Notes under the pieces: model-generated
Seen by the model: the letters and a program-made list of their open reading frames with translations, nothing else
The model's database searches: none
Told to the model about the DNA's origin: nothing
NCBI GenBank assembly: GCA_963991145.1
Contig: CAXDOZ010000071.1
Coordinates: forward strand, 1-11,903
DNA length: 11,903 nt
DNA from: CAXDOZ01 sp963991145
Lineage (GTDB): Bacteria > Bacteroidota > Bacteroidia > Chitinophagales > JABDMM01
Direction: 5' to 3'
Position numbers and translations under genes: made by a program
In this document: one piece after another, positions 1 through 6,246 of the stretch
Numbering within the stretch: the stretch's first letter is position 1
How the letters are laid out: each line of letters opens with the position of its first letter

Positions 1-1584
1 ACTTTATGTGGAGTTAATGTGCTTGACCTTTTTGCCAGCACTACAGGTGGATCAGGAACAGCATGGTATAGTTGGAATACTACTGCAGGTACATTAGACA
101 CCTTCAATTCTGCTACAAACAGACTTACAGCGAATGGGCCGGGTATCGTATTCGTAACAGCTTCAGACAGCGGAGGATGTTTTGCAAGTGATCAGATCTA
201 TGTTGATCTCGATTCAGCATGCTACAGCTATCTGGGTGGTAGAGTTTACGCTGATCAAAATGGAGACTGCGTAGCTGATACCAATGACCTTGGTATTCCA
301 AATGTGATGATCGAGGCAACGGATGGAAACATCAGTATTTTCGATTTCACTGATGTAAATGGAGATTACAACTTCCAGGTTGGAAATGGAAGCTGGGATA
401 TTATCCAGCATGCTCCGGCATATTACGCTCAGATCTGTCCAGCTGCAAATCATAATGTATTGATTGGTGGCCCGGGTACAGTTCTTCCTAATCTACACTT
501 CTACGATACGCTTCAAGGTGTAAATGATCTTAGGATCTACAACAACCTTTGGGTGATCCGTCCGGGCTTCCAGAGATGGGGATTCATCTATGTTTGGAAT
601 GATGGAAACACCTACAGAAGTGGAAATATAGAATTGACTCATCCAGCCGGAGTAACGATGGTATGGAACACTGGTTATACTCCAGATGCATATAACAGCT
701 CTACTAGAGTTGCTAGCTGGAACTTCAGCAATCTTGCTCCAGGCGCTTATATAAGAATTACCTACCAGTATGTGGGTGATGCTAACCTAACGATTCCGCA
801 GAATTTACCATTCCTTGCAGAGGTAAACCCAATTGCTGGAGATGCTACTCCTGCTAATAATGTTGATTTGGATTCTATTCCAGTAAGTAACTCTTACGAT
901 CCAAACGATAAGTCAGTAACACCTGCGGGTAATGGTCCGGATGGTGAGATCACAATTGATCAAACTACTCTTCAGTACCGTATTCGCTTCCAGAATACCG
1001 GAAATGATACTGCCTACTTAGTTGTATTGCGAGATACTCTTGATGAGGATCTAAATGTTGAGTCGATAAATTTAATTGGATCGAGCCACGACTTTGATGC
1101 TCGCATTGATTCAAATAGAGTATTGACTTTCCGTTTCGAGGATATTGATCTTGTAGACTCAGCAACTGATGAGCAAGGAAGTCAGGGATTTGTATTATTC
1201 GAGATCGGAATTGACAATCCTCAGATTGGAACTGTGGTGAAAAATCAAGCAGCAATTTATTTTGATTTCAATCCACCGATTTTCACGAATACAACAGTGA
1301 ATACTATTGTAGAGAAGAGCGTTGGAATCTTCACTCCTGAAGAGAGCAATTTCGAGTTGTTCCCTAACCCAACCAGAGAGGATGTATTGATCCGCTCATT
1401 GGATGGTTCTGCTATCCATTTAGTTAAGGTCTTTGATCTGGCTGGATCAATGGTTAATAATGTACATACTCATGGCGAAACTCAATACAGATTGAATTGC
1501 AGCGAGATGCCGGGTGGCGTTTACCTAGTAGAGGTAGAAACTACAGATGGTCATCGTTCAGTTCAGAGACTGGTTGTGGAGTAA
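1..1584 (+). CDS. T9SS-secreted surface protein, 3' part (DUF7619-like and type A sorting domain)
   Basis: The reading frame is open from base 1, so the start lies outside the window and 527 residues are visible (numbered from base 1). A PKD-like beta domain occupies about 1-70. An SdrD-B/carboxypeptidase-regulatory-like beta domain follows at about 77-135 (LGGRVYADQNGD, then DVNGDYNF). After a beta-rich linker, about 296-438 match the DUF7619 type common in Bacteroidota surface proteins (SYDPNDKSV, YRIRFQNTGNDTA, IYFDFNPPI, TNT). The last ~75 residues are a T9SS type A sorting domain, with FELFPNP at about 451-457, a VFDLAG strand and a GGVYLVEV strand. By family knowledge the protein crosses the outer membrane through T9SS and stays on the surface or is released. 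Its binding target is unknown; adhesion is an inference. A strong terminator follows the stop. Confidence 0.9.
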   Translation, partial: TLCGVNVLDLFASTTGGSGTAWYSWNTTAGTLDTFNSATNRLTANGPGIVFVTASDSGGCFASDQIYVDLDSACYSYLGGRVYADQNGDCVADTNDLGIPNVMIEATDGNISIFDFTDVNGDYNFQVGNGSWDIIQHAPAYYAQICPAANHNVLIGGPGTVLPNLHFYDTLQGVNDLRIYNNLWVIRPGFQRWGFIYVWNDGNTYRSGNIELTHPAGVTMVWNTGYTPDAYNSSTRVASWNFSNLAPGAYIRITYQYVGDANLTIPQNLPFLAEVNPIAGDATPANNVDLDSIPVSNSYDPNDKSVTPAGNGPDGEITIDQTTLQYRIRFQNTGNDTAYLVVLRDTLDEDLNVESINLIGSSHDFDARIDSNRVLTFRFEDIDLVDSATDEQGSQGFVLFEIGIDNPQIGTVVKNQAAIYFDFNPPIFTNTTVNTIVEKSVGIFTPEESNFELFPNPTREDVLIRSLDGSAIHLVKVFDLAGSMVNNVHTHGETQYRLNCSEMPGGVYLVEVETTDGHRSVQRLVVE

Positions 1585-1594
1585 TTGAATAATC

Positions 1595-1622
1595 TGCAGA
1601 AATGCAGATGTGCAGAAATGCA
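1595..1622 (+). repeat. TGCA-rich short direct repeat
   Basis: The 12-mer TGCAGAAATGCA occurs at 1595-1606 and again at 1611-1622, just after the stop codon of the T9SS gene. A similar TGCA-rich stretch follows the kelch gene at 7559-7588, and both contain AATCTGCAGA. Function unknown. Confidence 0.6.
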
Positions 1623-1627
1623 AAATG

Positions 1628-1654
1628 GCACGGGCTTCGGTCCGTGCTTTTTTT
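1628..1654 (+). terminator. Rho-independent terminator with UUCG tetraloop
   Basis: An 8-bp stem (GCACGGGC with GCCCGTGC-like partner GGTCCGTGC, one G-T pair) closes a C(TTCG)G tetraloop at 1628-1647. Seven Ts follow at 1648-1654. It lies 43 bp after the stop of the T9SS gene and ends that transcript. It also separates that gene from the repeat cassette that begins about 7 bp later. Confidence 0.9.
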
Positions 1655-1660
1655 GTTTTA

Positions 1661-1688
1661 CCACAAAGGGCACAAAGGGCACAGAGAA
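1661..1688. repeat. Left array of 9-bp CACAAAGGG/CACAGAGNN repeats
   Basis: Three consecutive 9-bp units occur: CACAAAGGG at 1662-1670, CACAAAGGG at 1671-1679 and CACAGAGAA at 1680-1688, preceded by C1661. The array lies directly after the T-tract of the upstream terminator. The units are the reverse complement of those on the right side of the GxxExxY gene. Confidence 0.85.
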
Positions 1689-1711
1689 AAGGACAAATGA
1701 AAATTAGAGCC

Positions 1712-2083
1712 TTAAAGAATGTACCTGTGAACTCCTTCCTTTAAAGAGTGGACATTAAAATTGATCAATAGACCCACTTTTATTCCTGTCAATTTTAAAT
1801 ATGTGTGAATTTGGGCAAGGTGAACTGGATGAATGACCTCAACAGCTTTTAATTCCAGAAGGAGGCTATTATTTACTATCAAATCAGGCCTTAATCCTAA
1901 ATCCAATTCAGCTCCTTTGTATTTAAATGGTATTTGAGAATTTGATTTAAAATCAAATCCCTGCTTAAAAAATTCATACTCAAGACATTCTTGATATACA
2001 CTCTCCAACAATCCTGGGCCCAGCTCCTTGTGGACCTCCATCGCACATCCAATAATCCTATAGCTTAAGTCATTTTGAAGCAT
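1712..2083 (-). CDS. GxxExxY family protein (PD-(D/E)xK nuclease fold, PDDEXK_3)
   Basis: The 123-residue length is typical of this family. The signature G24-LL-E27-SV-Y30 is present. The nuclease-like core follows: R65-P-D67, then E77-L-K79 in LLLELKAVE, then Q91 and Y95 in AQIHTYLKLTG, and a GLLINF strand at about 104-109. The metal-binding D...ExK set is therefore intact. By family knowledge this is a restriction-endonuclease-like fold; the biological role of GxxExxY proteins is not established. There is no signal peptide or membrane segment. The start ATG at 2081-2083 gives MLQNDLSYRIIG, the usual N-terminus. A weak -7-like TAGGTTTA lies on the minus strand at 2087-2094. The gene looks richer in A and T than its neighbours and points the opposite way to the genes on both sides, which fits acquisition as a cassette. 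Confidence 0.88.
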   Translation of the reverse strand: MLQNDLSYRIIGCAMEVHKELGPGLLESVYQECLEYEFFKQGFDFKSNSQIPFKYKGAELDLGLRPDLIVNNSLLLELKAVEVIHPVHLAQIHTYLKLTGIKVGLLINFNVHSLKEGVHRYIL

Positions 2084-2201
2084 GGTTAAACCTAATCTCC
2101 TATGCTTTCTATTTCCTGTGAAAACTTATAAATGGGTGTCATTATCAAATGCCTGCTGTTATGTATTCAATAACTGTTTTATCCTCACCCCTTGAATCAA
2201 T

Positions 2202-2307
2202 CCTCTGTGTCCTCTGTGCCCTCCGTGGTTCCTTTATTTTCCAAATCCCAAACCCTCCGTGTCCTCTGTGCCCTTTGTGGTTCCCTCATCCTCCGTGTCC
2301 TCTGTGG
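2202..2307. repeat. Right array: three blocks of 9-bp CCTCTGTGN repeats
   Basis: Block 1 has units at 2202-2210, 2211-2219 and 2220-2228. Block 2 has units at 2254-2262, 2263-2271 and 2272-2280. Block 3 has units at 2290-2298 and 2299-2307. The units are variants of CCT(C/T)(C/T)GTG(T/C/G), and the last of each block reads GTGG and is followed by TT. Translation of this stretch gives only low-complexity Cys/Pro/Leu reading frames, which are not genes. Together with 2084-2201, where nothing else is recognisable, this fills the gap between the GxxExxY gene and the next gene. Confidence 0.85.
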
Positions 2308-2372
2308 TTACCACCCAATTTTCACAATCTTTAAACCAATCACTCCTGCCATTGTCTTACCTTTAGACGTTC

Positions 2373-2999
2373 GTGAAAGCAAGAGTATTTTTCATCCTTA
2401 GTTTCCTGTTTTTCTGCATTACATTTTCGCAGGCGCAATCTGATAAGAAGATTGTTCAGTTCTCCGGTTATGTGATGACAAGTGATTCGCTTCAAGGGAT
2501 TCCCTACGTGAATATCTACAATTTGGAGACGCGCACCGGGACTAGCTCTAAGGTTGATGGCTTCTTTTCAATTGTTGGGGCCGCAGGTGATCGGATCAGA
2601 TTCACATCGATTGGATTCAATTCTGATATCTACGTTATCCCTGAAGACCTTCAAGGCTATAAATACTCAATCATTAAGCTTCTGACTAAAGACACCATCT
2701 ACATTCCGGAGACCATCATTTATCCCTGGCCAAGTATTGCTGAGTTTAAAGTGGCATTTATGAATCTCGATCTGAGTGATGAGGATGTAGTTAACATCTT
2801 TGCTCTTGATCCTGAAAGAATGGCTGAACTGGCGTATAATACTCCAATGGATGGGAAGGAGACTTCCAGTATGTACCTACGTCAGGAAGCTCAGAAGTAC
2901 TATTACAATGGTCAGGCTCAACCGATCATGTTAGCCAATCCATTTGCATGGGCACAGTTTATTAAAGCCTGGCAAAAAGGGGATTTCAAGAATAAGTAA
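2373..2999 (+). CDS. Exported carboxypeptidase-regulatory-like domain protein
   Basis: The protein has 208 residues. A signal peptide is clear: MKARVF, a hydrophobic core at about 5-19, and likely cleavage after SQAQ at about 22. Residues about 28-103 resemble a CarboxypepD_reg-like beta sandwich (FSGYVMTSDSLQGIPYVNIY, SSKVDGFFSI, GDRIRFTSIGF). The rest (about 120-208) is mainly helical with no motif I know. The start is GTG at 2373, chosen because it gives the exact signal peptide and no in-frame ATG lies nearby upstream. There is no T9SS tail or lipobox, so a periplasmic location is inferred. Such proteins are common in Bacteroidota; their roles are mostly unknown. The stop is 2 bp from the stop of the convergent def gene. 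A TACCTTTA (2358-2365) just upstream is a near match to the -7 box. Confidence 0.8.
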   Translation: MKARVFFILSFLFFCITFSQAQSDKKIVQFSGYVMTSDSLQGIPYVNIYNLETRTGTSSKVDGFFSIVGAAGDRIRFTSIGFNSDIYVIPEDLQGYKYSIIKLLTKDTIYIPETIIYPWPSIAEFKVAFMNLDLSDEDVVNIFALDPERMAELAYNTPMDGKETSSMYLRQEAQKYYYNGQAQPIMLANPFAWAQFIKAWQKGDFKNK

Positions 3000-3001
3000 G
3001 C

Positions 3002-3568
3002 TTAACGCTTAACTTTCTTCGGGAAGCGCATTCTGTACTCTGAGCTTACCTCACCACGACGGATTTTTTCCAACTTTCTCTTTAAGAACTGCTTGCGTAG
3101 TGGCTTTACATAATCTGTAAATAGGATTCCTTCGATGTGGTCGTATTCGTGTTGAATTACTCTTGCGGTCATACCACCAAACTCTTCCTCCTTTAGTTCC
3201 CAGTTTTCATTGTAGTACCTGATACGAATAGTCTCCTTTCGGGTGACTTCTTCTCTAATTCCTGGAATGCTTAAGCAACCTTCTTCAAAAGAAAAACTCC
3301 TTCCAGTTTCATCCAGCATTTCAGCATTGATAAACACCTCCTGGATTCCAGTTCCTTCATCAGGTTCATCCATCATTGGCTCTGAATCGATAATGAACAA
3401 ACGGATTGCTTTTCCGATCTGAGGAGCAGCAAGACCCACGCCTTTAGCAGCGTACATGGTTTTGCGCATATTCTCGATCAATTCGGATAATCCTTCATAA
3501 TCCTTATCAATGTCTTCACAAACCTTGCGAAGAACAGGGTCTCCATATGCTACAATTGGTAAAATCAT
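3002..3568 (-). CDS. def: Peptide deformylase
   Basis: This enzyme removes the N-formyl group from nascent proteins in the cytoplasm and uses a metal ion, usually Fe2+. All three motifs are present in the 188 residues: motif 1 GVGLAAPQ at 43-50, motif 2 EGCLS at 96-100 with metal ligand C98, and motif 3 HEYDH at 140-144 with ligands H140 and H144 and catalytic E141. A basic C-terminal tail (about 158-188) follows the core. The start codon overlaps the ruvX stop by 4 bp (ATGA, 3565-3568), so translation is probably coupled to ruvX. It is the last gene of the minus-strand cluster. No terminator is evident beyond it, where the convergent gene ends 2 bp away. Confidence 0.97.
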   Translation of the reverse strand: MILPIVAYGDPVLRKVCEDIDKDYEGLSELIENMRKTMYAAKGVGLAAPQIGKAIRLFIIDSEPMMDEPDEGTGIQEVFINAEMLDETGRSFSFEEGCLSIPGIREEVTRKETIRIRYYNENWELKEEEFGGMTARVIQHEYDHIEGILFTDYVKPLRKQFLKRKLEKIRRGEVSSEYRMRFPKKVKR

Positions 3569-3981
3569 ATCTGATTACTTTCAAGGAATTCCTGTAAGAT
3601 AATAGTTGCACTTACTTTATCGATCAATCCTTTGTCTCTTCTTTTCTTTTTCTTCACTCCGGCATCCCTGATCGCCTGCTCCGCCATCTTTGAGGTGAAG
3701 CGCTCATCTACTTCAAAGACTTGCTTTCCGGGGAATGCCTTTTTTAATTTCTCGATAAAGCGCTTTACTTCATCATAGATCTCAGAAGGGCTACCGTCAA
3801 GATTTACCGGAACTCCAATCACAAAGGATTCAATTTCCTCTTCGCGCCCATACTGGTTTAAGAAATGCAATAAGGATTTGGTCTCTACCGTATCCAATCC
3901 ATTTGCAATGATCTTTAGAACATCTGTAACAGCAATGCCGCAGCGTTTAGTTCCATAATCTATTGCAAGGATTCGGCCCAT
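3565..3981 (-). CDS. ruvX: RuvX/YqgF, putative pre-16S rRNA nuclease / Holliday junction resolvase-like
   Basis: This is an RNase H-fold protein of 138 residues, normal for the family. The N-terminal DxG motif is ILAIDYG at 4-10 with D8, followed by KRCGIAVTD. Other conserved elements are FVIGVP at 53-58, VDERFTS at 91-97 with the conserved D92-E93-R94, and DKVSA at 121-125, which carries the last acidic residue. By family knowledge YqgF/RuvX acts in 16S rRNA 5'-end maturation; a Holliday junction role has also been proposed. It follows the DUF1573 gene with a 1-bp gap and overlaps def by 4 bp, so the three are almost certainly co-transcribed. Confidence 0.95.
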   Translation of the reverse strand: MGRILAIDYGTKRCGIAVTDVLKIIANGLDTVETKSLLHFLNQYGREEEIESFVIGVPVNLDGSPSEIYDEVKRFIEKLKKAFPGKQVFEVDERFTSKMAEQAIRDAGVKKKKRRDKGLIDKVSATIILQEFLESNQI

Positions 3982-3982
3982 T

Positions 3983-4531
3983 TTAGCCTTCTCCTTCCGG
4001 AATTGTATTAACCGAAATAGTCAGTATTGAATTAGCGGGCTGAGTATTGGCGGTTACGGTAACTGTTTTAACATCCTCTCCAGACTTTCCTTTACTGTTA
4101 TACTCAACAGGAATCTTACCGGTCTCGCCTGGAAGAATTGGCTCTTGAGGACAAGCAGGAACTGTACATCCACATGATCCTTTACAGTTACTGATGATCA
4201 ATGGCTCTTCACCAGTATTGACTACAGTGAAAGTGTATGAGACAATATCGCCTTCACTAACAGTTCCAAAATCATGTGATTCACTATCAAATTCCAGAGA
4301 GGTAACCGGATAGGTTGGAACCTCCTTTGGCATCGGATCGGCTTCTGAGTTAGTAACTGGCTTTGGAATATTTTTATCTAATCCTTGTTGGATCTGAGGA
4401 TCAGGAAGAGGGGCATCCACTATCTCCTCGTATTTTTCACTTCTTTCAAGATTCCCTTCAGATTCTGATGAATCTCCACAGGATACCAGTAAGATGGTCA
4501 CTGCTAAAATTGAGTATGCTATTGTTTTCAT
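3983..4531 (-). CDS. DUF1573 lipoprotein
   Basis: The protein has 182 residues. A lipoprotein signal (MKTIAYSILAVTILLVSC) with lipobox LVSC places the lipidated cysteine at C18. It is followed by an acidic GDSSESE stretch that may direct surface export, as known for some Bacteroidota lipoproteins. A Pro-rich linker (about 38-75) leads to a DUF1573 immunoglobulin-like domain at about 78-178: DFGTVSEGD, YTFTVVNTGEEPL, then a Cys-rich loop with C116, C120, C122 and C127. The function of DUF1573 is unknown; the cysteine loop suggests disulfides or metal binding, which is inference. Its own -7 box lies at 4546-4553, so it may start transcription of the ruvX-def group separately from polX. Confidence 0.88.
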   Translation of the reverse strand: MKTIAYSILAVTILLVSCGDSSESEGNLERSEKYEEIVDAPLPDPQIQQGLDKNIPKPVTNSEADPMPKEVPTYPVTSLEFDSESHDFGTVSEGDIVSYTFTVVNTGEEPLIISNCKGSCGCTVPACPQEPILPGETGKIPVEYNSKGKSGEDVKTVTVTANTQPANSILTISVNTIPEGEG

Positions 4532-4545
4532 AATGCTTCTTGCTG

Positions 4546-4553
4546 CAAAAATA
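4546..4553 (-). promoter_or_regulatory. Candidate -7 box for DUF1573-ruvX-def
   Basis: TATTTTTG on the minus strand matches the Bacteroidota -7 consensus TAnnTTTG. It lies about 15 bp upstream of the DUF1573 start, inside the 39-bp gap after polX. I could not find a convincing -33 box at the right distance, so this is tentative. Confidence 0.45.
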
Positions 4554-4570
4554 TTAATCCAATCCTTTCA

Positions 4571-6232
4571 TTAACCCTTCTTCGCAATAAACTGTTCGAA
4601 TCCGTCAAGGTCAAGCGTATTTAAGCACATTTCTCTTGTCAATCCTCCCTTTCTGGCAGCGATGGTACCATAATGAATATCGTCAATGCCATTTATTTGG
4701 TGAGCGTCAGGGTTGATAGAGATCATTACACCTTTATCCATCGCATAAGGAATGTATCGCCAATCAATATCCAACCTCATTGGGTTTGCATTGATCTCAA
4801 TAACTACATCATTTTCAGCACAGGCATCAATGATCTTATGGTGATTAACAGGGTATCCCGGACGAGAAAGAAGTAGTCGCCCGGTCATATGACCTAATAT
4901 TTTTGTTGCAGGGTTCTCTATTGCCTTCATCAATCTCATCATGGCCTTCTCTTCATCCATTCTTAGGCTTGAATGGATGGATGCGATAATGAGGTCAAAG
5001 CTGTCCAGAACTTCAGCTGAGTAATCTAAACTTCCATCTGCCAATACATCAGACTCAATACTCTTGAAGACTTTGAACTTTGCACCTTCTGCCTGAAGTT
5101 TTTGATTCAGCTCATCTATCTCTTTCTGCTGAGCCAATACTCTTGTTTCATCTAATCCATTTGCATAAAAGGCGGAGCGTGAGTGGTCTGACATCACTAA
5201 ATACTCATATCCTTTTTCAATACAAGCTCTCGCCATTTCTTCAACACTTGCTGCTCCATCACTCCAATTGCTGTGGTTATGGATGACACCTTTGATATCG
5301 GCTTCCGTTACTAGGTTTCCAATATTGTCAAGACGATCAAGGACTTCTGCTTCCCGCATCTCCGGAGGAACCAATTCTTTTCCCATTGCGGAATAGACAG
5401 AATATTCGTCCTCAAAAACTCCATTTGAAGGCAAGGCTGAAAGGCTTTCCAGATATGCTTTAGAACCTGTGGTTCTGATCCATTGTAATCCTGATTCTTC
5501 CCTGGGGGATAAGTGAAAATTGAGAGGAATACCTTCCGGGGATTTACCGGAAATAACTCCATCATTGAATTCGGCTGATTGAATAATTCCATTTTCTAAT
5601 AGGATTCCCTCGAGATCATCTCTTGGGTCAATCAGCAAAAAATCAAGCCTCTCCAGGACTACAGCTCCTCGGCGGAAATCACCGGTTGGAAGTATTGATT
5701 CTGCAACTGAAAGTGATTTGAGATTTGATTGTATCAGATCAAACACCGGCTCAAGCCTGGCATACAGATACATTGTTCGATTGCTTAGATAATACTCAAG
5801 GCTTTCCTGGACATTCTTTTGGGTCTTCTCACCAAAGCCTTTCATTGTCATGAGTCGGTTCTCCTTGCAGGCATAGAGTAATTCCCCGGGAGTTTCAACT
5901 CCAAGGTCTTTCCAAATGACTTTCAGTTTTGAAGCACCCAGACCTTTGATCTGAAGTAACTCCATTATTCCTTCAGGAGTTTTTGCTGTCAGCTCATCAA
6001 GCAATTTAAAACTGCCCTTTTCCAGAAGATCCTCAATCTTCTGAGCAATGGCATCGCCTACACCTTTAAGGGATGCGATTTCGTTTGAATCCATTTTCTC
6101 AATCGGTTTATCGATCCGACTGAGATTGAATGAAGCATTACTATAGGACCTTGCCTTGAATTTATTTTCTCCATGTAACTCCATTAACTTGGCTGTCAGG
6201 GAGAATTTTCTGGAGATCTCTTTATTCGTCAT
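4571..6232 (-). CDS. PolX-like protein with degenerate polymerase core and intact PHP domain
   Basis: The 553-residue layout follows bacterial PolX. The N-terminal helix-hairpin-helix region is at about 1-150 (LKGVGDAIAQKI 55-66, IKGLGASKL 95-103, MKGFGEKT 130-137). The polymerase X nucleotidyltransferase region is at about 155-300 and the C-terminal PHP domain at about 312-553. The PHP ligands are all present: H318, H320, D325, D349-H350, E393, H420, H448, D509 and H511. In the polymerase part, GDFRRG (184-189) aligns without gaps to GSFRRG of polymerase beta. This places R195, D197 and N238 at the positions of catalytic D190, D192 and D256, so two of three are lost. DNA synthesis is therefore unlikely, while a PHP 3'-5' exonuclease or other phosphoesterase activity is plausible. 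The start ATG at 6232 lies 14 bp from the divergent kelch gene. Confidence 0.88.
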   Translation of the reverse strand: MTNKEISRKFSLTAKLMELHGENKFKARSYSNASFNLSRIDKPIEKMDSNEIASLKGVGDAIAQKIEDLLEKGSFKLLDELTAKTPEGIMELLQIKGLGASKLKVIWKDLGVETPGELLYACKENRLMTMKGFGEKTQKNVQESLEYYLSNRTMYLYARLEPVFDLIQSNLKSLSVAESILPTGDFRRGAVVLERLDFLLIDPRDDLEGILLENGIIQSAEFNDGVISGKSPEGIPLNFHLSPREESGLQWIRTTGSKAYLESLSALPSNGVFEDEYSVYSAMGKELVPPEMREAEVLDRLDNIGNLVTEADIKGVIHNHSNWSDGAASVEEMARACIEKGYEYLVMSDHSRSAFYANGLDETRVLAQQKEIDELNQKLQAEGAKFKVFKSIESDVLADGSLDYSAEVLDSFDLIIASIHSSLRMDEEKAMMRLMKAIENPATKILGHMTGRLLLSRPGYPVNHHKIIDACAENDVVIEINANPMRLDIDWRYIPYAMDKGVMISINPDAHQINGIDDIHYGTIAARKGGLTREMCLNTLDLDGFEQFIAKKG

Positions 6233-6246
6233 TGAATCAATTTGCT

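Larger units (their letters stand above)
1661..2307. mobile_element. Putative GxxExxY cassette framed by inverted 9-bp repeat arrays
   Basis: A minus-strand GxxExxY gene is bracketed by arrays of the same 9-bp repeat in opposite orientation. The left array starts CCACAAAGG at 1661 and the right array ends with its inverse type, CTGTGG, at 2307. The 16-mer CACAAAGGGCACAGAG (1671-1686) is exactly inverted at 2264-2279. The outermost four bases are CCAC and GTGG, and both are flanked by TTA (1658-1660 and 2308-2310), which could be a 3-bp target duplication or chance. No transposase is present, so if mobile it would be moved in trans or by repeat-based recombination. The boundaries are inferred from the repeats. 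Confidence 0.5.

Noticed and set aside
1661..1688. CRISPR array made of the short CACAAAGGG units
   Set aside because: Units are 9 bp and directly adjacent with no spacers, and no cas gene is present.
2149..2401. Two overlapping plus-strand reading frames of 61 and 69 codons, rich in Cys, Pro, Leu and Val
   Set aside because: They are translations of the 9-bp repeat array, low in complexity, with no start context or family resemblance.
2997..3011. Small inverted repeat TAAGC...GCTTA across the convergent stop codons as a shared terminator
   Set aside because: The arms are only 5 bp and AT-rich, with no T-tract on either side.
5311..5592. Minus-strand 93-codon frame within polX
   Set aside because: It lies in another frame of the polX gene and has no recognisable motif. 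The full-length polX frame reads through without a break.
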